DNA of 5,896 nt from Planctomycetota bacterium (GCA_016209585.1 JACQVU010000284.1:1-5896), one strand, 5' to 3'; shown: positions 1 through 5,896, numbered from the stretch's first letter. Notes: generated by a model from the letters alone, not told the origin. Translations and numbers: made by a program.

Positions 1-1469
1 TGGAGGCCGCCGACGAGGCCGCGCGGCAGAAGTTGGAGGGGAAAGCCGTCGACTGTCTCATGAAGAAGCGGCGCGCCTTCCTCGATCAGGCCGTCAAGGC
101 CTTCAACAACGAGGCGTGGCGGCAGGCGGGCGATTACGCGCGGGACACGCTCGCGGTCAGGCTCGCCGACCCCGCCGAAGTCGCCGCCGGGGCGGGAGGC
201 GACGCGACTGGGGCCGGCGACGCGCCGGAACTGGATGCGGCCACCGCGGCCAGGGCGCGGGAAATCGCCGAGGAGTCCCGCCGGTTCAATTCCAAGCAGC
301 AGGACGAGCAGTACGTCCCCGGCGGCAACTTCCACTACGGCAGCATGCGGGCCGGCGACCACAACGATCCGGGGGACGCGGTGGTGGGGGCCTTCTACAT
401 CGACACCTACGAGGTCCGCAACGGCGACTACTACAAGTTCGTCGCCGACGGCGGTTACGAGAACGCGGCGTGGTGGGACGCAGAGATTGTGGGCGAGGTC
501 CAGTTCTTCGTCGATCAAGACGACAAACCCGGCCCCGCCACCTGGTTCGGCGGCACCTTCCCGGCCAAGACCGAGAGCATGCCCGTGGCCGGCGTGTCGT
601 GGTGGGAGGCGCGGGCGTATGCCCGATGGTTCTCGGCCCAGCAACTGGCGCGTCGTCTGCTCCCGAAGAAACTCCCCACCGACCACCAATGGGAGAAGGC
701 CGCGGCCTGGGATCCACGGGCGAACCGGGCGCACACCTACGCCTTCGGCGACGCCGGCGAGTGGTCCCTGACCAAGGGCCACTTCGCGGCCGAGATGCGG
801 CCGGTGGACGTCGGCTTCCGCCAGTTTGATCGCTCCCACTACGGCGTGCAGGACATGACCGGCAACGTGGCCGAGTGGGTGGAAAGCGCGCGTCCGGGCG
901 AGCGCGCCGTCATCCGCGGCGGCTCCTTCGGCTTCGACGAGCGCATGGCGCGGGAGATCGCCTGGCTCGCGCGGCGCGTCACTCCACGGGAGCGGCGCTA
1001 CCGGCCACCCAACGTCGGCTTCCGTCTGCTCAGCCCCATTCGCGACGCCGCGGACCGCTCCGACGCCGAGTACGACCAGTGGGTCCAGGACGTGCGCGCC
1101 AGGGCCGGGCGCCAGGCGCCCGTCCCGCGCCAGAAGTCCGCGCCCGCCGCGCCGAGCGAAACGCCGGAGAAGGAATCGCCGCCCTCCCGCGAAGCCGACG
1201 GCGCGCCCAAGGCTGGCGCCAGGTCGTGGACCGCCGTTCCCGTGCCGGCTGACCCCGGATCGGAAAGCGGCGCGGGCGCCGCGCCCACGCCTTCGCCAGC
1301 CCCGGCTGAACCACCCGCGCCTGAGAAGGAGCCGAGCGCTCCCGCCGCGCCGTCCAACGCCCCGCCGGCATCCGAGAACGAACCGCGCGCGCCCGACAAC
1401 GGCGAACGCGGCGCCAGTGAAGCGCCACCCACCGGCCCACTGCCCGACGCGGCCGGCGGATCGGAGTGA
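1..1469 (+). CDS. FGE-sulfatase (SUMF1-type) domain protein, 5' truncated by the window
   Basis: The frame is open from the first full codon (nt 3) to TGA at 1467-1469, giving 488 residues in the window. A TTG at 33 could start translation, but it has no ribosome binding site and the frame continues upstream, so the gene most likely begins outside. Numbering from nt 3, residues 1-100 are charged and probably helical, with an Ala/Gly-rich stretch near 57-75. Residues 104-345 form a SUMF1/FGE-type domain. Residues 370-488 are an Ala/Pro/Glu/Ser-rich tail, probably disordered. Known family members include the formylglycine-generating enzyme, EgtB-type sulfoxide synthases and many non-enzymatic proteins that use the C-lectin-like fold. 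The only cysteine in the visible part is at nt 54-56, outside the domain, so classical FGE catalysis is not expected. A missing N-terminal partner domain, such as a kinase or TPR region, cannot be excluded. The gene lies 39 bases upstream of the repeat-protein gene, in the same direction. The domain call is firm; the role is unknown. Confidence 0.88.
   Translation, partial: EAADEAARQKLEGKAVDCLMKKRRAFLDQAVKAFNNEAWRQAGDYARDTLAVRLADPAEVAAGAGGDATGAGDAPELDAATAARAREIAEESRRFNSKQQDEQYVPGGNFHYGSMRAGDHNDPGDAVVGAFYIDTYEVRNGDYYKFVADGGYENAAWWDAEIVGEVQFFVDQDDKPGPATWFGGTFPAKTESMPVAGVSWWEARAYARWFSAQQLARRLLPKKLPTDHQWEKAAAWDPRANRAHTYAFGDAGEWSLTKGHFAAEMRPVDVGFRQFDRSHYGVQDMTGNVAEWVESARPGERAVIRGGSFGFDERMAREIAWLARRVTPRERRYRPPNVGFRLLSPIRDAADRSDAEYDQWVQDVRARAGRQAPVPRQKSAPAAPSETPEKESPPSREADGAPKAGARSWTAVPVPADPGSESGAGAAPTPSPAPAEPPAPEKEPSAPAAPSNAPPASENEPRAPDNGERGASEAPPTGPLPDAAGGSE
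312..1037 (+). other. SUMF1/FGE-sulfatase domain lacking the catalytic cysteines
   Basis: The domain motifs appear in canonical order, numbered from nt 3: YVPGGNF (104-110), FYIDTYEVRN (131-140), PVAGVSWWEARAYARW (194-209), LPTDHQWEKAA (224-234), GVQDMTGNVAEWV (281-293), RGGSF (305-309) and NVGFRLL (337-343). These match the FGE-sulfatase fold: the family's opening GGxF, the VSWxEAxAYAxW helix, RLPTExEWEkAA-like, MxGNVxEWv, RGGS and GFR. In human FGE the catalytic pair Cys336/Cys341 lies between RGGS and the final GFR. The corresponding segment here (residues 310-336) has no cysteine and is rich in Arg. The fold is therefore complete but probably acts in binding or in structure. Confidence 0.88.
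1110..1466 (+). other. Ala/Pro/Glu/Ser-rich low-complexity C-terminal tail
   Basis: About 119 residues after the SUMF1 domain consist mostly of Ala, Pro, Glu, Ser and Gly, with recurring short motifs such as PEKE and runs of AP. There are no hydrophobic segments long enough for a membrane helix and no cysteines. It looks like an intrinsically disordered tail, perhaps a spacer or an attachment to envelope polymers. No known domain is recognised, and the tail ends just before the next gene. Confidence 0.6.
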
Positions 1470-1508
1470 TCCCGTCCCACACGCGCTGACCCGCGAAGGA
1501 CCCCGACC
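1470..1508 (+). other. Short intergenic spacer, probable intra-operon
   Basis: The 39 bases between the TGA of the first gene and the ATG of the second show no hairpin followed by T-run and no evident promoter boxes. The distance, shared strand and ribosome binding site at its 3' end fit co-transcription of the two genes. Confidence 0.5.
1495..1500 (+). promoter_or_regulatory. Ribosome binding site for the repeat-protein gene
   Basis: GAAGGA is a close match to the Shine-Dalgarno consensus and lies 8 bases before the ATG at 1509. It fixes the start of the large repeat protein. No other in-frame ATG occurs downstream in the window, and the residues after this start form a plausible signal segment. 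Confidence 0.75.
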
Positions 1509-1601
1509 ATGCCCCCTCCCCTGTGCCCGTGCGCCCGGCTGACGCCGCGTGTCGCCGTCGTCGGTCTCGTCCTGGCCGCGCTGCTGGTCAACGTCGGCTG
1601 T
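1509..1601 (+). other. Signal peptide or membrane anchor, possible non-canonical lipobox
   Basis: The first 31 residues have a Pro/Cys/Arg n-region (Arg10, Arg14), a hydrophobic core VAVVGLVLAALLV at 15-27, and NVGC at 28-31. A lipobox normally has Leu, Val or Ile at -3; here it is Asn, while -2 Val and -1 Gly fit. Cys31 is the last cysteine in the visible protein. A lipoprotein is therefore plausible, but a type I signal peptide cleaved in the Ala-rich stretch at 35-42, or an uncleaved anchor, is also possible. Confidence 0.6.
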
Positions 1602-4600
1602 TTCCTGGGCGCCACGGTCGGCGCCGCCACCGCGCTTCAGTCCGGCGGCGGGGGAAGCGCCCCGGCCCCCGCGCGTGAGAACCAGCCGCCGGCGGCGACC
1701 AACATCCAGGTGACGGCGACGACGATCAAGAACTTCACCAGCCTGTCGGGCGACGTGACGGTGAAGTTCAGCCTGCAAGACGTGGAGTCTGAGGCGGTGA
1801 CGTTGTCCATCCAGTATTCGGACAACAGCGACGGCAAGATCGAGAACGGCGCGTGGGTAGACCTTTTGCAGACCGGCGGGGAGTCGATCGCCGGGAAGAG
1901 TTGGGCCACCACGCCGCCGCCGGGAACGCCGTACACGTTCATCTGGAACTCCGGGGAGCAACTGGCGAAGCAGCAGAAGAAGAACCTCTACGTCCGGGTG
2001 CTGCCGTACGACGCCAAGCAGAAGACGGGCGTGGGCGTGGTGTCGGTGCCGTTCAACATCGACAACAACGACATCCCCGTGGTGAAGGTCACCACGCCCT
2101 CCGGGGCGGTGATCAAGGGGGTGGTGGACGTTGCCTACCAGATCGCCGACCCGAACAGCGACGCGGTGAACGTGGTGACGCAGTACTCGACCGACGGCGG
2201 GCGGGACTTCGCCAACGCCACGGCGGCGTCGGGCAGCGAGGGGGTGGCGAATCTCACGAGTTCTCCGGCCGGGGAGGCCCACGTTTTCAAGTGGGACACG
2301 CTGGCCGATCTCTCCCGCGTCACCTCCGACGAGGTGCAGGTGCGCATCACGCCGTCCGACATCAAGCAGGGGGTGAGCGGCACGACGGAGAGTTTCACCG
2401 TCGCCAACAACGACGCCCCGGCGCTGAGCGCCCTGGCGGTGCAGGGGATCACGAACCCGGCGACCGACAAGGTGTCGGGCGACGTGCCGGTGACGTTCGT
2501 GCTCACCGATTCGCACTCCGACCCGATCGCGATCGCGGTGGAGTATTCGACCGGAGGCGACACCTGGCGCGTGGCCACGCCGCGCATCGGCACGAAGATC
2601 ACGGGGCTTTCCTCCAGCCCCGACGACCCGGCGACGCCGGCGGTGGAGGGCGCGGGCGCCAGTTTCGTGTGGGACACGGTGACGGACCTGCAGGAGTCGT
2701 ACCAGAAGACGGTGTCCCTGCGCGTCACGCCGCGCGACGCCCGCGACGGTGGCGCGACGGTGGCCTATCCCTCGGCGTTCATCGTCGACAACAACAGCCC
2801 GCCGGAGGCGGCGCTGCTCGCCAGTTACGCGGGGGTGTCGCGGCGCGGCGACGTGTTCATCACCTACAAGTTGTCCGACAAACACTCCGACCTCGCCGAC
2901 GTGGCCATCGAGTTCTCCACCGACGGCGGCGGAACCTTCACGGCCGCCCTGGAAGACAGCGGATCGTCGCTGAGCCAGGGCGTCTCGAAACGCACCACCT
3001 CGCCCACCGGCGTTCAGAGCCTGTTCGTCTGGGATTCGGCCGGGCAGATCGCCGGCGTGGCGCCGGCGGTGACGGTGCGGATCACGCCGAAAGACACGAC
3101 GGACAACTCCCTGGGCGTCCCCGTCACCACCGACGCCTTCACGGTCGACAACACCAACCCGCCCGTGGTCACCGTCGCCACCCCCTCGGCCTCCTCCGGC
3201 GGGCAGACCCCGGTGGCCTACTTCCTCACCGACACCGAGAGCAACGCCGCCTCCATCACCGTGGAGTTCTCGCTCAACGCCGGCGCCACCTACGCCGCCG
3301 CCTCACGTGGCGCGGGGGGCGACGGCACGCAGAACCTCTCCACGTCGTCCACCGGCGTCTCCCACGTGTTCGTCTGGAACTCGCTCAACGACGTCGGCGT
3401 CACCCCTTCCAGCCAGGTGCGCCTGCGCTTCACGCCCACCGACACCCTCACGGGCGCGTCGGTGATCACCCCCGTCTTCACGGTGGACAACTCCGCGCTC
3501 GCCGCGGGCGACGCTCCGCCCATCATCACCATCGCCAACGTGCGATACAGCATCGATGGCGGCGCCACCTACCTGCCGGTGGAGGGGGCCACGGCCTCGA
3601 AGTGGGTGAAGGTGGCTTACAATCTTTCCGACAACGGCGGCGACCCCGACGTCTTCGACGACGGCGACCCGGCCAGCCTGACGGTCGAGTATTCCAAGGA
3701 CTTCGGCTCGACCTTCAGCGCGGCCACCGAGATCCTGCCGGCCCCGTCGGTCACCGGGCTGGCCCCTTCCTCCGGACTGAACAACGCCGCCGCCGCCGTC
3801 ACCATCAGCGGGGGGGCCTTCGCGGGCGCGACGGCGGCGGCGCTGGACGACCCCGCCGCCACGGCGCTCACGGGTCTGGTGGTGGTGGACCCCCGCACCA
3901 TCACCGCCAGCGTCCCGGCCGGGGTGGCGGCCGGGGTGTACAACGTGAAGGTGACCACCGCGCGCGGGACGAACGGTGTCAGTTTTCCCGGCTTCACGGC
4001 CATTTCATCCACCGAGACGGCGCCCGTGGTGACCGACGTCACCCCGGCGGCCGGGCAGAACTCGGTCGAGACCTCGGTGACCGTGGTCGGCAAGAACTTC
4101 ACCGGCGCCACCGCCGCGGCGCTGGACGACGGCGCGGCGACGCCGCTCACCGGCCTGGCCGTGGCGTCGGACGGCGCGCTCACCGCCAAGGTTCCGGCGG
4201 GGGTGGCGATTGGCGCATATAACGTGAAGGTCACCAACGCGGCTGGAACCAACGCGGCTTCGTCCCGGAAGTTCTCCGTCACGTCGGGCACGTTCACCCC
4301 GGTGGTGGAGCGGGTGGTTCCCGCGATCGCGGGGCGCCTGGCGGCCACAGCCGTGGCGATCCACGGGGCCGGCTTCACCGGGGCGACGGCGGTGACGCTT
4401 GGTGACGCGGCCGGCACGGCGCTCACCAGCCTCACGGCGCTCAGCGACACGGAGATTCGCGCTTCCGTGCCGGCGGGCGTGGCGGCGGGGAATTGGCAGG
4501 TGAAGGTCACCGGCGCGGGGGGCCTCACGAACGCCGCCTCCGGCGTGGCGCTAACGGTGTCCGACAGCGACGGCACGCTGGACCTTGTGACCTCTCCCTA

Positions 4601-5896
4601 CCCCGGAACCGCCCACGGTTTCCTGTGGGACTCGCAGGCCGACGTCGGGCCGAACTTCGTGCCCGGCGTGGTTCTGCGGTTCACGGCCAAGGACAAGAAC
4701 GGCACGGGCATCGCCGCCACCACGGCGGCCTTCCCGGTCGACAACAACGTGGCGCCCGCGCTGGCCATCGACCCGGTGTCGGGCACGAAGTCGCTCGACA
4801 TCTCGTTCACCTACCTGCTCACCGACCCGGAGTCCAACCTGGTGAGCCTCACGCCCCAGTACAGTATTGACGACGGGGCGACGTGGAAAGCCGCCACGAC
4901 CAAAACCGGCGCTCCGAACGGCACCACGGCCATCACGTCGGCCCCGGCGCCGGGCGTCTCGCGCGCCTGGGTCTGGGCCAGCGCCACCGACATCGGCGCC
5001 AAGGCCTATCCCGCCGCCCGCGTCCGCCTCACGCCCGCGGACGCGGTGAAGGCGGGGCAGGCGCAGACCTCCAACTCCTTCGCGGTCGACAACAACACCG
5101 CGCCCATCGTCTCGCTCATCTCCACCCCCTCCGGCGTGCAGCGCGGCGACGTGACCATCCAGTACGAACTGAAAGACTCCGCCTCCGACCCGGCCAGCAT
5201 CGTGATTGAGTACTCGATCGACGGCGGAGCCACCTGGCTGGCGGCCACGCTCACCAGCGGGGCCACCACCAACCTGGCCACCTCGCCCACGGGCGTGTTG
5301 CAGAGCCTGGTGTGGAACTCCGCGGCCAACCTCGGCGCCACCGCCACCGCGCAGGCGAAGTTCCGCGTCACCCCGTCCGACGCGCAGAAAACGGGCGTGC
5401 CCGTGGCCACCAACAACTTCACCATTTACAACGCCACGCCGCCGTCGGTCTCCGTGCAGACGCCGCAGGGCGTGCAGAACAACGCGGAGGGAACGGTGGA
5501 TATTCTGTACACGTTATCCGACGCGGAAAGCAACACGGCGTCGATCTTCGTGGAGTTCTCCGTGAACGGCGGCGTGAACTGGTCTCCCGCCTCGCAGGCC
5601 CCCGGCGGCGACGGCACGACGGGGCTTGTGCCGGGAAACCGGTTGTACAAGTGGAACCGCCTCGACGCCGGGCCGACCCCCACCAACAACGCGCGCGTCC
5701 GCATCACCCCCACCGATGAACTTCCCGGCGCCACGGCCGGCGCGGCCGGCTCCACCGGCGACTTCTCGGTCGACAACCAGGGCAACTTCAACTTCCCGCC
5801 CTCGGTCGCCAACCTCTCCACCCCCTCGGGCCTGCAATCCGACGACATCGCTTTCACCTACGACATCTCCGACCCCGACACCCTCGACAACCAGAA
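1509..5896 (+). CDS. Giant secreted or lipid-anchored Ig-like repeat protein with nested IPT/TIG domains, 3' truncated by the window
   Basis: I translated this frame codon by codon from ATG 1509 to the window edge: 1462 complete codons with no stop. Residues 1-31 look like a signal or anchor segment, with Arg10 and Arg14, a hydrophobic core at 15-27 and Cys31. Residues 44-63 are a Gly/Pro/Ala linker. From residue 64 there are at least ten Ig-like units, each running from a Pro-rich start through Y-x-L-x-D, V-E-Y-S-x-D-G-G-x-T-(F/W), (V/L)-W-(D/N)-S and V-R-(I/L/F)-x-P-x-D to F-x-V-D-N-N. Unit 6 carries three IPT/TIG-type domains in its middle. These patterns belong to bacterial extracellular beta-sandwich repeats that serve in adhesion, as stalks or as spacers on enzymes. 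No catalytic domain is visible, so any enzyme or anchor domain would lie beyond the window. There is no cysteine after residue 31. The gene probably shares an operon with the SUMF1-domain gene upstream. The coding call is very sure; the function is not known. Confidence 0.93.
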   Translation, partial: MPPPLCPCARLTPRVAVVGLVLAALLVNVGCFLGATVGAATALQSGGGGSAPAPARENQPPAATNIQVTATTIKNFTSLSGDVTVKFSLQDVESEAVTLSIQYSDNSDGKIENGAWVDLLQTGGESIAGKSWATTPPPGTPYTFIWNSGEQLAKQQKKNLYVRVLPYDAKQKTGVGVVSVPFNIDNNDIPVVKVTTPSGAVIKGVVDVAYQIADPNSDAVNVVTQYSTDGGRDFANATAASGSEGVANLTSSPAGEAHVFKWDTLADLSRVTSDEVQVRITPSDIKQGVSGTTESFTVANNDAPALSALAVQGITNPATDKVSGDVPVTFVLTDSHSDPIAIAVEYSTGGDTWRVATPRIGTKITGLSSSPDDPATPAVEGAGASFVWDTVTDLQESYQKTVSLRVTPRDARDGGATVAYPSAFIVDNNSPPEAALLASYAGVSRRGDVFITYKLSDKHSDLADVAIEFSTDGGGTFTAALEDSGSSLSQGVSKRTTSPTGVQSLFVWDSAGQIAGVAPAVTVRITPKDTTDNSLGVPVTTDAFTVDNTNPPVVTVATPSASSGGQTPVAYFLTDTESNAASITVEFSLNAGATYAAASRGAGGDGTQNLSTSSTGVSHVFVWNSLNDVGVTPSSQVRLRFTPTDTLTGASVITPVFTVDNSALAAGDAPPIITIANVRYSIDGGATYLPVEGATASKWVKVAYNLSDNGGDPDVFDDGDPASLTVEYSKDFGSTFSAATEILPAPSVTGLAPSSGLNNAAAAVTISGGAFAGATAAALDDPAATALTGLVVVDPRTITASVPAGVAAGVYNVKVTTARGTNGVSFPGFTAISSTETAPVVTDVTPAAGQNSVETSVTVVGKNFTGATAAALDDGAATPLTGLAVASDGALTAKVPAGVAIGAYNVKVTNAAGTNAASSRKFSVTSGTFTPVVERVVPAIAGRLAATAVAIHGAGFTGATAVTLGDAAGTALTSLTALSDTEIRASVPAGVAAGNWQVKVTGAGGLTNAASGVALTVSDSDGTLDLVTSPYPGTAHGFLWDSQADVGPNFVPGVVLRFTAKDKNGTGIAATTAAFPVDNNVAPALAIDPVSGTKSLDISFTYLLTDPESNLVSLTPQYSIDDGATWKAATTKTGAPNGTTAITSAPAPGVSRAWVWASATDIGAKAYPAARVRLTPADAVKAGQAQTSNSFAVDNNTAPIVSLISTPSGVQRGDVTIQYELKDSASDPASIVIEYSIDGGATWLAATLTSGATTNLATSPTGVLQSLVWNSAANLGATATAQAKFRVTPSDAQKTGVPVATNNFTIYNATPPSVSVQTPQGVQNNAEGTVDILYTLSDAESNTASIFVEFSVNGGVNWSPASQAPGGDGTTGLVPGNRLYKWNRLDAGPTPTNNARVRITPTDELPGATAGAAGSTGDFSVDNQGNFNFPPSVANLSTPSGLQSDDIAFTYDISDPDTLDNQ
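1698..3494 (+). repeat. Tandem Ig-like units 1-5
   Basis: Five degenerate protein repeats follow each other directly. By nucleotide they are unit 1 1698-2069 (124 residues), unit 2 2070-2411 (114), unit 3 2412-2795 (128), unit 4 2796-3155 (120) and unit 5 3156-3494 (113). Each ends in a variant of F-x-V-D-N-N (FNIDNN, FTVANN, FIVDNN, FTVDNT, FTVDNS). From unit 2 on, each carries D-x-x-S-(D/N), then (E/Q)-(Y/F)-S and a conserved W before (D/N). Unit 1 is the most divergent and has a longer loop after QYS. Alternating short strands and Gly/Asp-rich turns point to beta-sandwich folds. I do not assign a specific family. Confidence 0.8.
3495..3737 (+). repeat. Ig-like unit 6, N-terminal half
   Basis: Residues 663-743 give the first half of a unit: APPIITI, then VKVAYNLSD, LTVEYSKDFGSTFSAAT and EI. 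It stops where other units continue into G-D-G-T-x-N-L. Two differences stand out. An extra YSIDGGATYLPV segment sits near the start and resembles the unit's own central strand motif. The loop after NLSD is also lengthened and very acidic. The unit resumes at 4560, after three inserted domains. Confidence 0.7.
3741..4559 (+). repeat. Three tandem IPT/TIG-type domains inserted in unit 6
   Basis: Three 88-residue copies occupy nt 3741-4004, 4020-4283 and 4296-4559, so their starts are 279 and 276 bases apart. Shared features are P-x-V-x-x-(V/L)-x-P at the start, G-x-x-F-x-G-A-T-A near residue 30, L-T-x-L, then A-x-V-P-A-G-V-A-x-G and V-K-V-T. This is the usual layout of IPT/TIG Ig-like domains: V-x-P-x-x-G, I-x-G-x-x-F, VPxG and V-x-V. 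By hand alignment without gaps, copies 1 and 2 agree at 49 of 88 positions, and copies 2 and 3 at 36 of the first 72. Such domains commonly act as extracellular spacers or in carbohydrate and protein binding. Confidence 0.8.
4560..4748 (+). repeat. Ig-like unit 6, C-terminal half
   Basis: Residues 1018-1080 read SDSDGTLDLVTSPYPGTAHG, followed by FLWDS, VVLRFTAKD and FPVDNN. This is the second half of the standard unit, matching unit 5 from GDGTQNL through SHVFVWNS to FTVDNS. It has no first half immediately upstream, because the IPT/TIG block separates it from residue 743. Confidence 0.75.
4749..5896 (+). repeat. Tandem Ig-like units 7-10, the last cut by the window
   Basis: Unit 7 is at 4749-5096 (116 residues, ends FAVDNN), unit 8 at 5097-5435 (113, ends FTIYNA), unit 9 at 5436-5780 (115, ends FSVDNQ) and unit 10 at 5781-5896, where only its start, including LSTPSG and FTYDISDPD, is visible. 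Units 7-9 have closely similar length and spacing. Unit 9 has a short Gly/Ala/Thr insertion before its last strand. The array clearly continues past the window. Confidence 0.8.

Noticed and set aside
33..35. TTG as the true start of the SUMF1-domain gene
   Set aside because: The frame stays open to the first base of the window, there is no Shine-Dalgarno sequence before the TTG, and the charged helical sequence continues smoothly upstream.
116..829. A 237-codon + strand frame inside the SUMF1-domain gene
   Set aside because: It is Arg/Gly-rich shadow translation. The overlapping frame carries the complete set of SUMF1 motifs.
998..1630. A 210-codon antisense frame across the end of the first gene and start of the second
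   Set aside because: It is antisense to the Ala/Pro-rich tail, with low-complexity Gly/Ala/Ser composition and no recognisable motif; it would also cover the well-supported start of the repeat protein.
1853..4222. A 789-codon + strand open frame overlapping the repeat protein
   Set aside because: It is out of frame with the repeat protein, very rich in Arg, Gly and His, and lacks any repeat logic or domain motif. The long stop-free run is explained by high GC and the repetitive codon pattern of the true frame.
3741..4559. DNA-level direct repeats as a CRISPR array or mobile element
   Set aside because: The period of about 276-279 bases and conservation at the amino-acid level show coding-domain repeats. 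There are no short identical repeats with unique spacers, no transposase and no terminal inverted repeats.
3617..4576. A 319-codon antisense open frame across the IPT/TIG block, with repeating Ala/Thr/Val-rich segments
   Set aside because: Its periodicity mirrors the three IPT/TIG copies on the + strand. The + frame has clear domain motifs and a start with a ribosome binding site; the antisense frame does not.
5725..5760. GC-rich palindromic stretch that could form a hairpin
   Set aside because: It lies inside the open frame and encodes a Gly/Ala/Thr loop of unit 9. No T-run follows, so it is not supported as a terminator.

Overview
The window is high-GC bacterial DNA with strong G/C bias at codon third positions. 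It holds two genes on the + strand in the same reading frame, 39 bases apart, and both run off the window. Long Ala/Pro/Glu-rich tails, an FGE-sulfatase (SUMF1-type) domain used outside sulfatase maturation, and a very large Cys-free Ig-like repeat protein would suit a Planctomycetota-, Myxococcota- or similar environmental lineage. This is a weak inference from style only; no marker gene is present.

Region 1 (1-1469) is the 3' part of a gene for a formylglycine-generating-enzyme-like protein. It has a helical N-terminal part, a complete SUMF1/FGE-type C-lectin fold (about 312-1037) and a disordered Ala/Pro/Glu/Ser-rich tail (about 1110-1466). The fold keeps its structural motifs, but the C-terminal segment where true FGE carries its two catalytic cysteines has none, so enzymatic FGE activity is unlikely.

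Region 2 (1470-1508) is a short spacer with a good ribosome binding site. No terminator is visible, so the two genes probably form one transcription unit.

Region 3 (1509-5896, still open at the end) is one continuous frame of 1462 complete codons. It encodes a secreted or lipid-anchored giant surface protein: a signal/anchor segment, a Gly/Pro/Ala linker, then at least ten Ig-like units of about 113-144 residues. Most units end in F-x-V-D-N-N. The frame has no stop inside the window, so a caller that needs a closed ORF will miss it and may report long out-of-frame shadows instead.

The most striking feature is in unit 6. Its two halves are separated by three tandem 88-residue IPT/TIG-type domains placed in the loop between two conserved strands, giving a nested domain architecture. 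After residue 31 the protein contains no cysteine, and after the start codon no methionine. Synonymous Thr codon choice changes along the array (ACG-rich early, ACC-rich in units 5 and 8), which suggests mosaic growth. The likely picture is a co-transcribed pair of envelope or extracellular proteins, a non-catalytic SUMF1-fold protein and a long adhesive or structural repeat protein. A shared function is inference.
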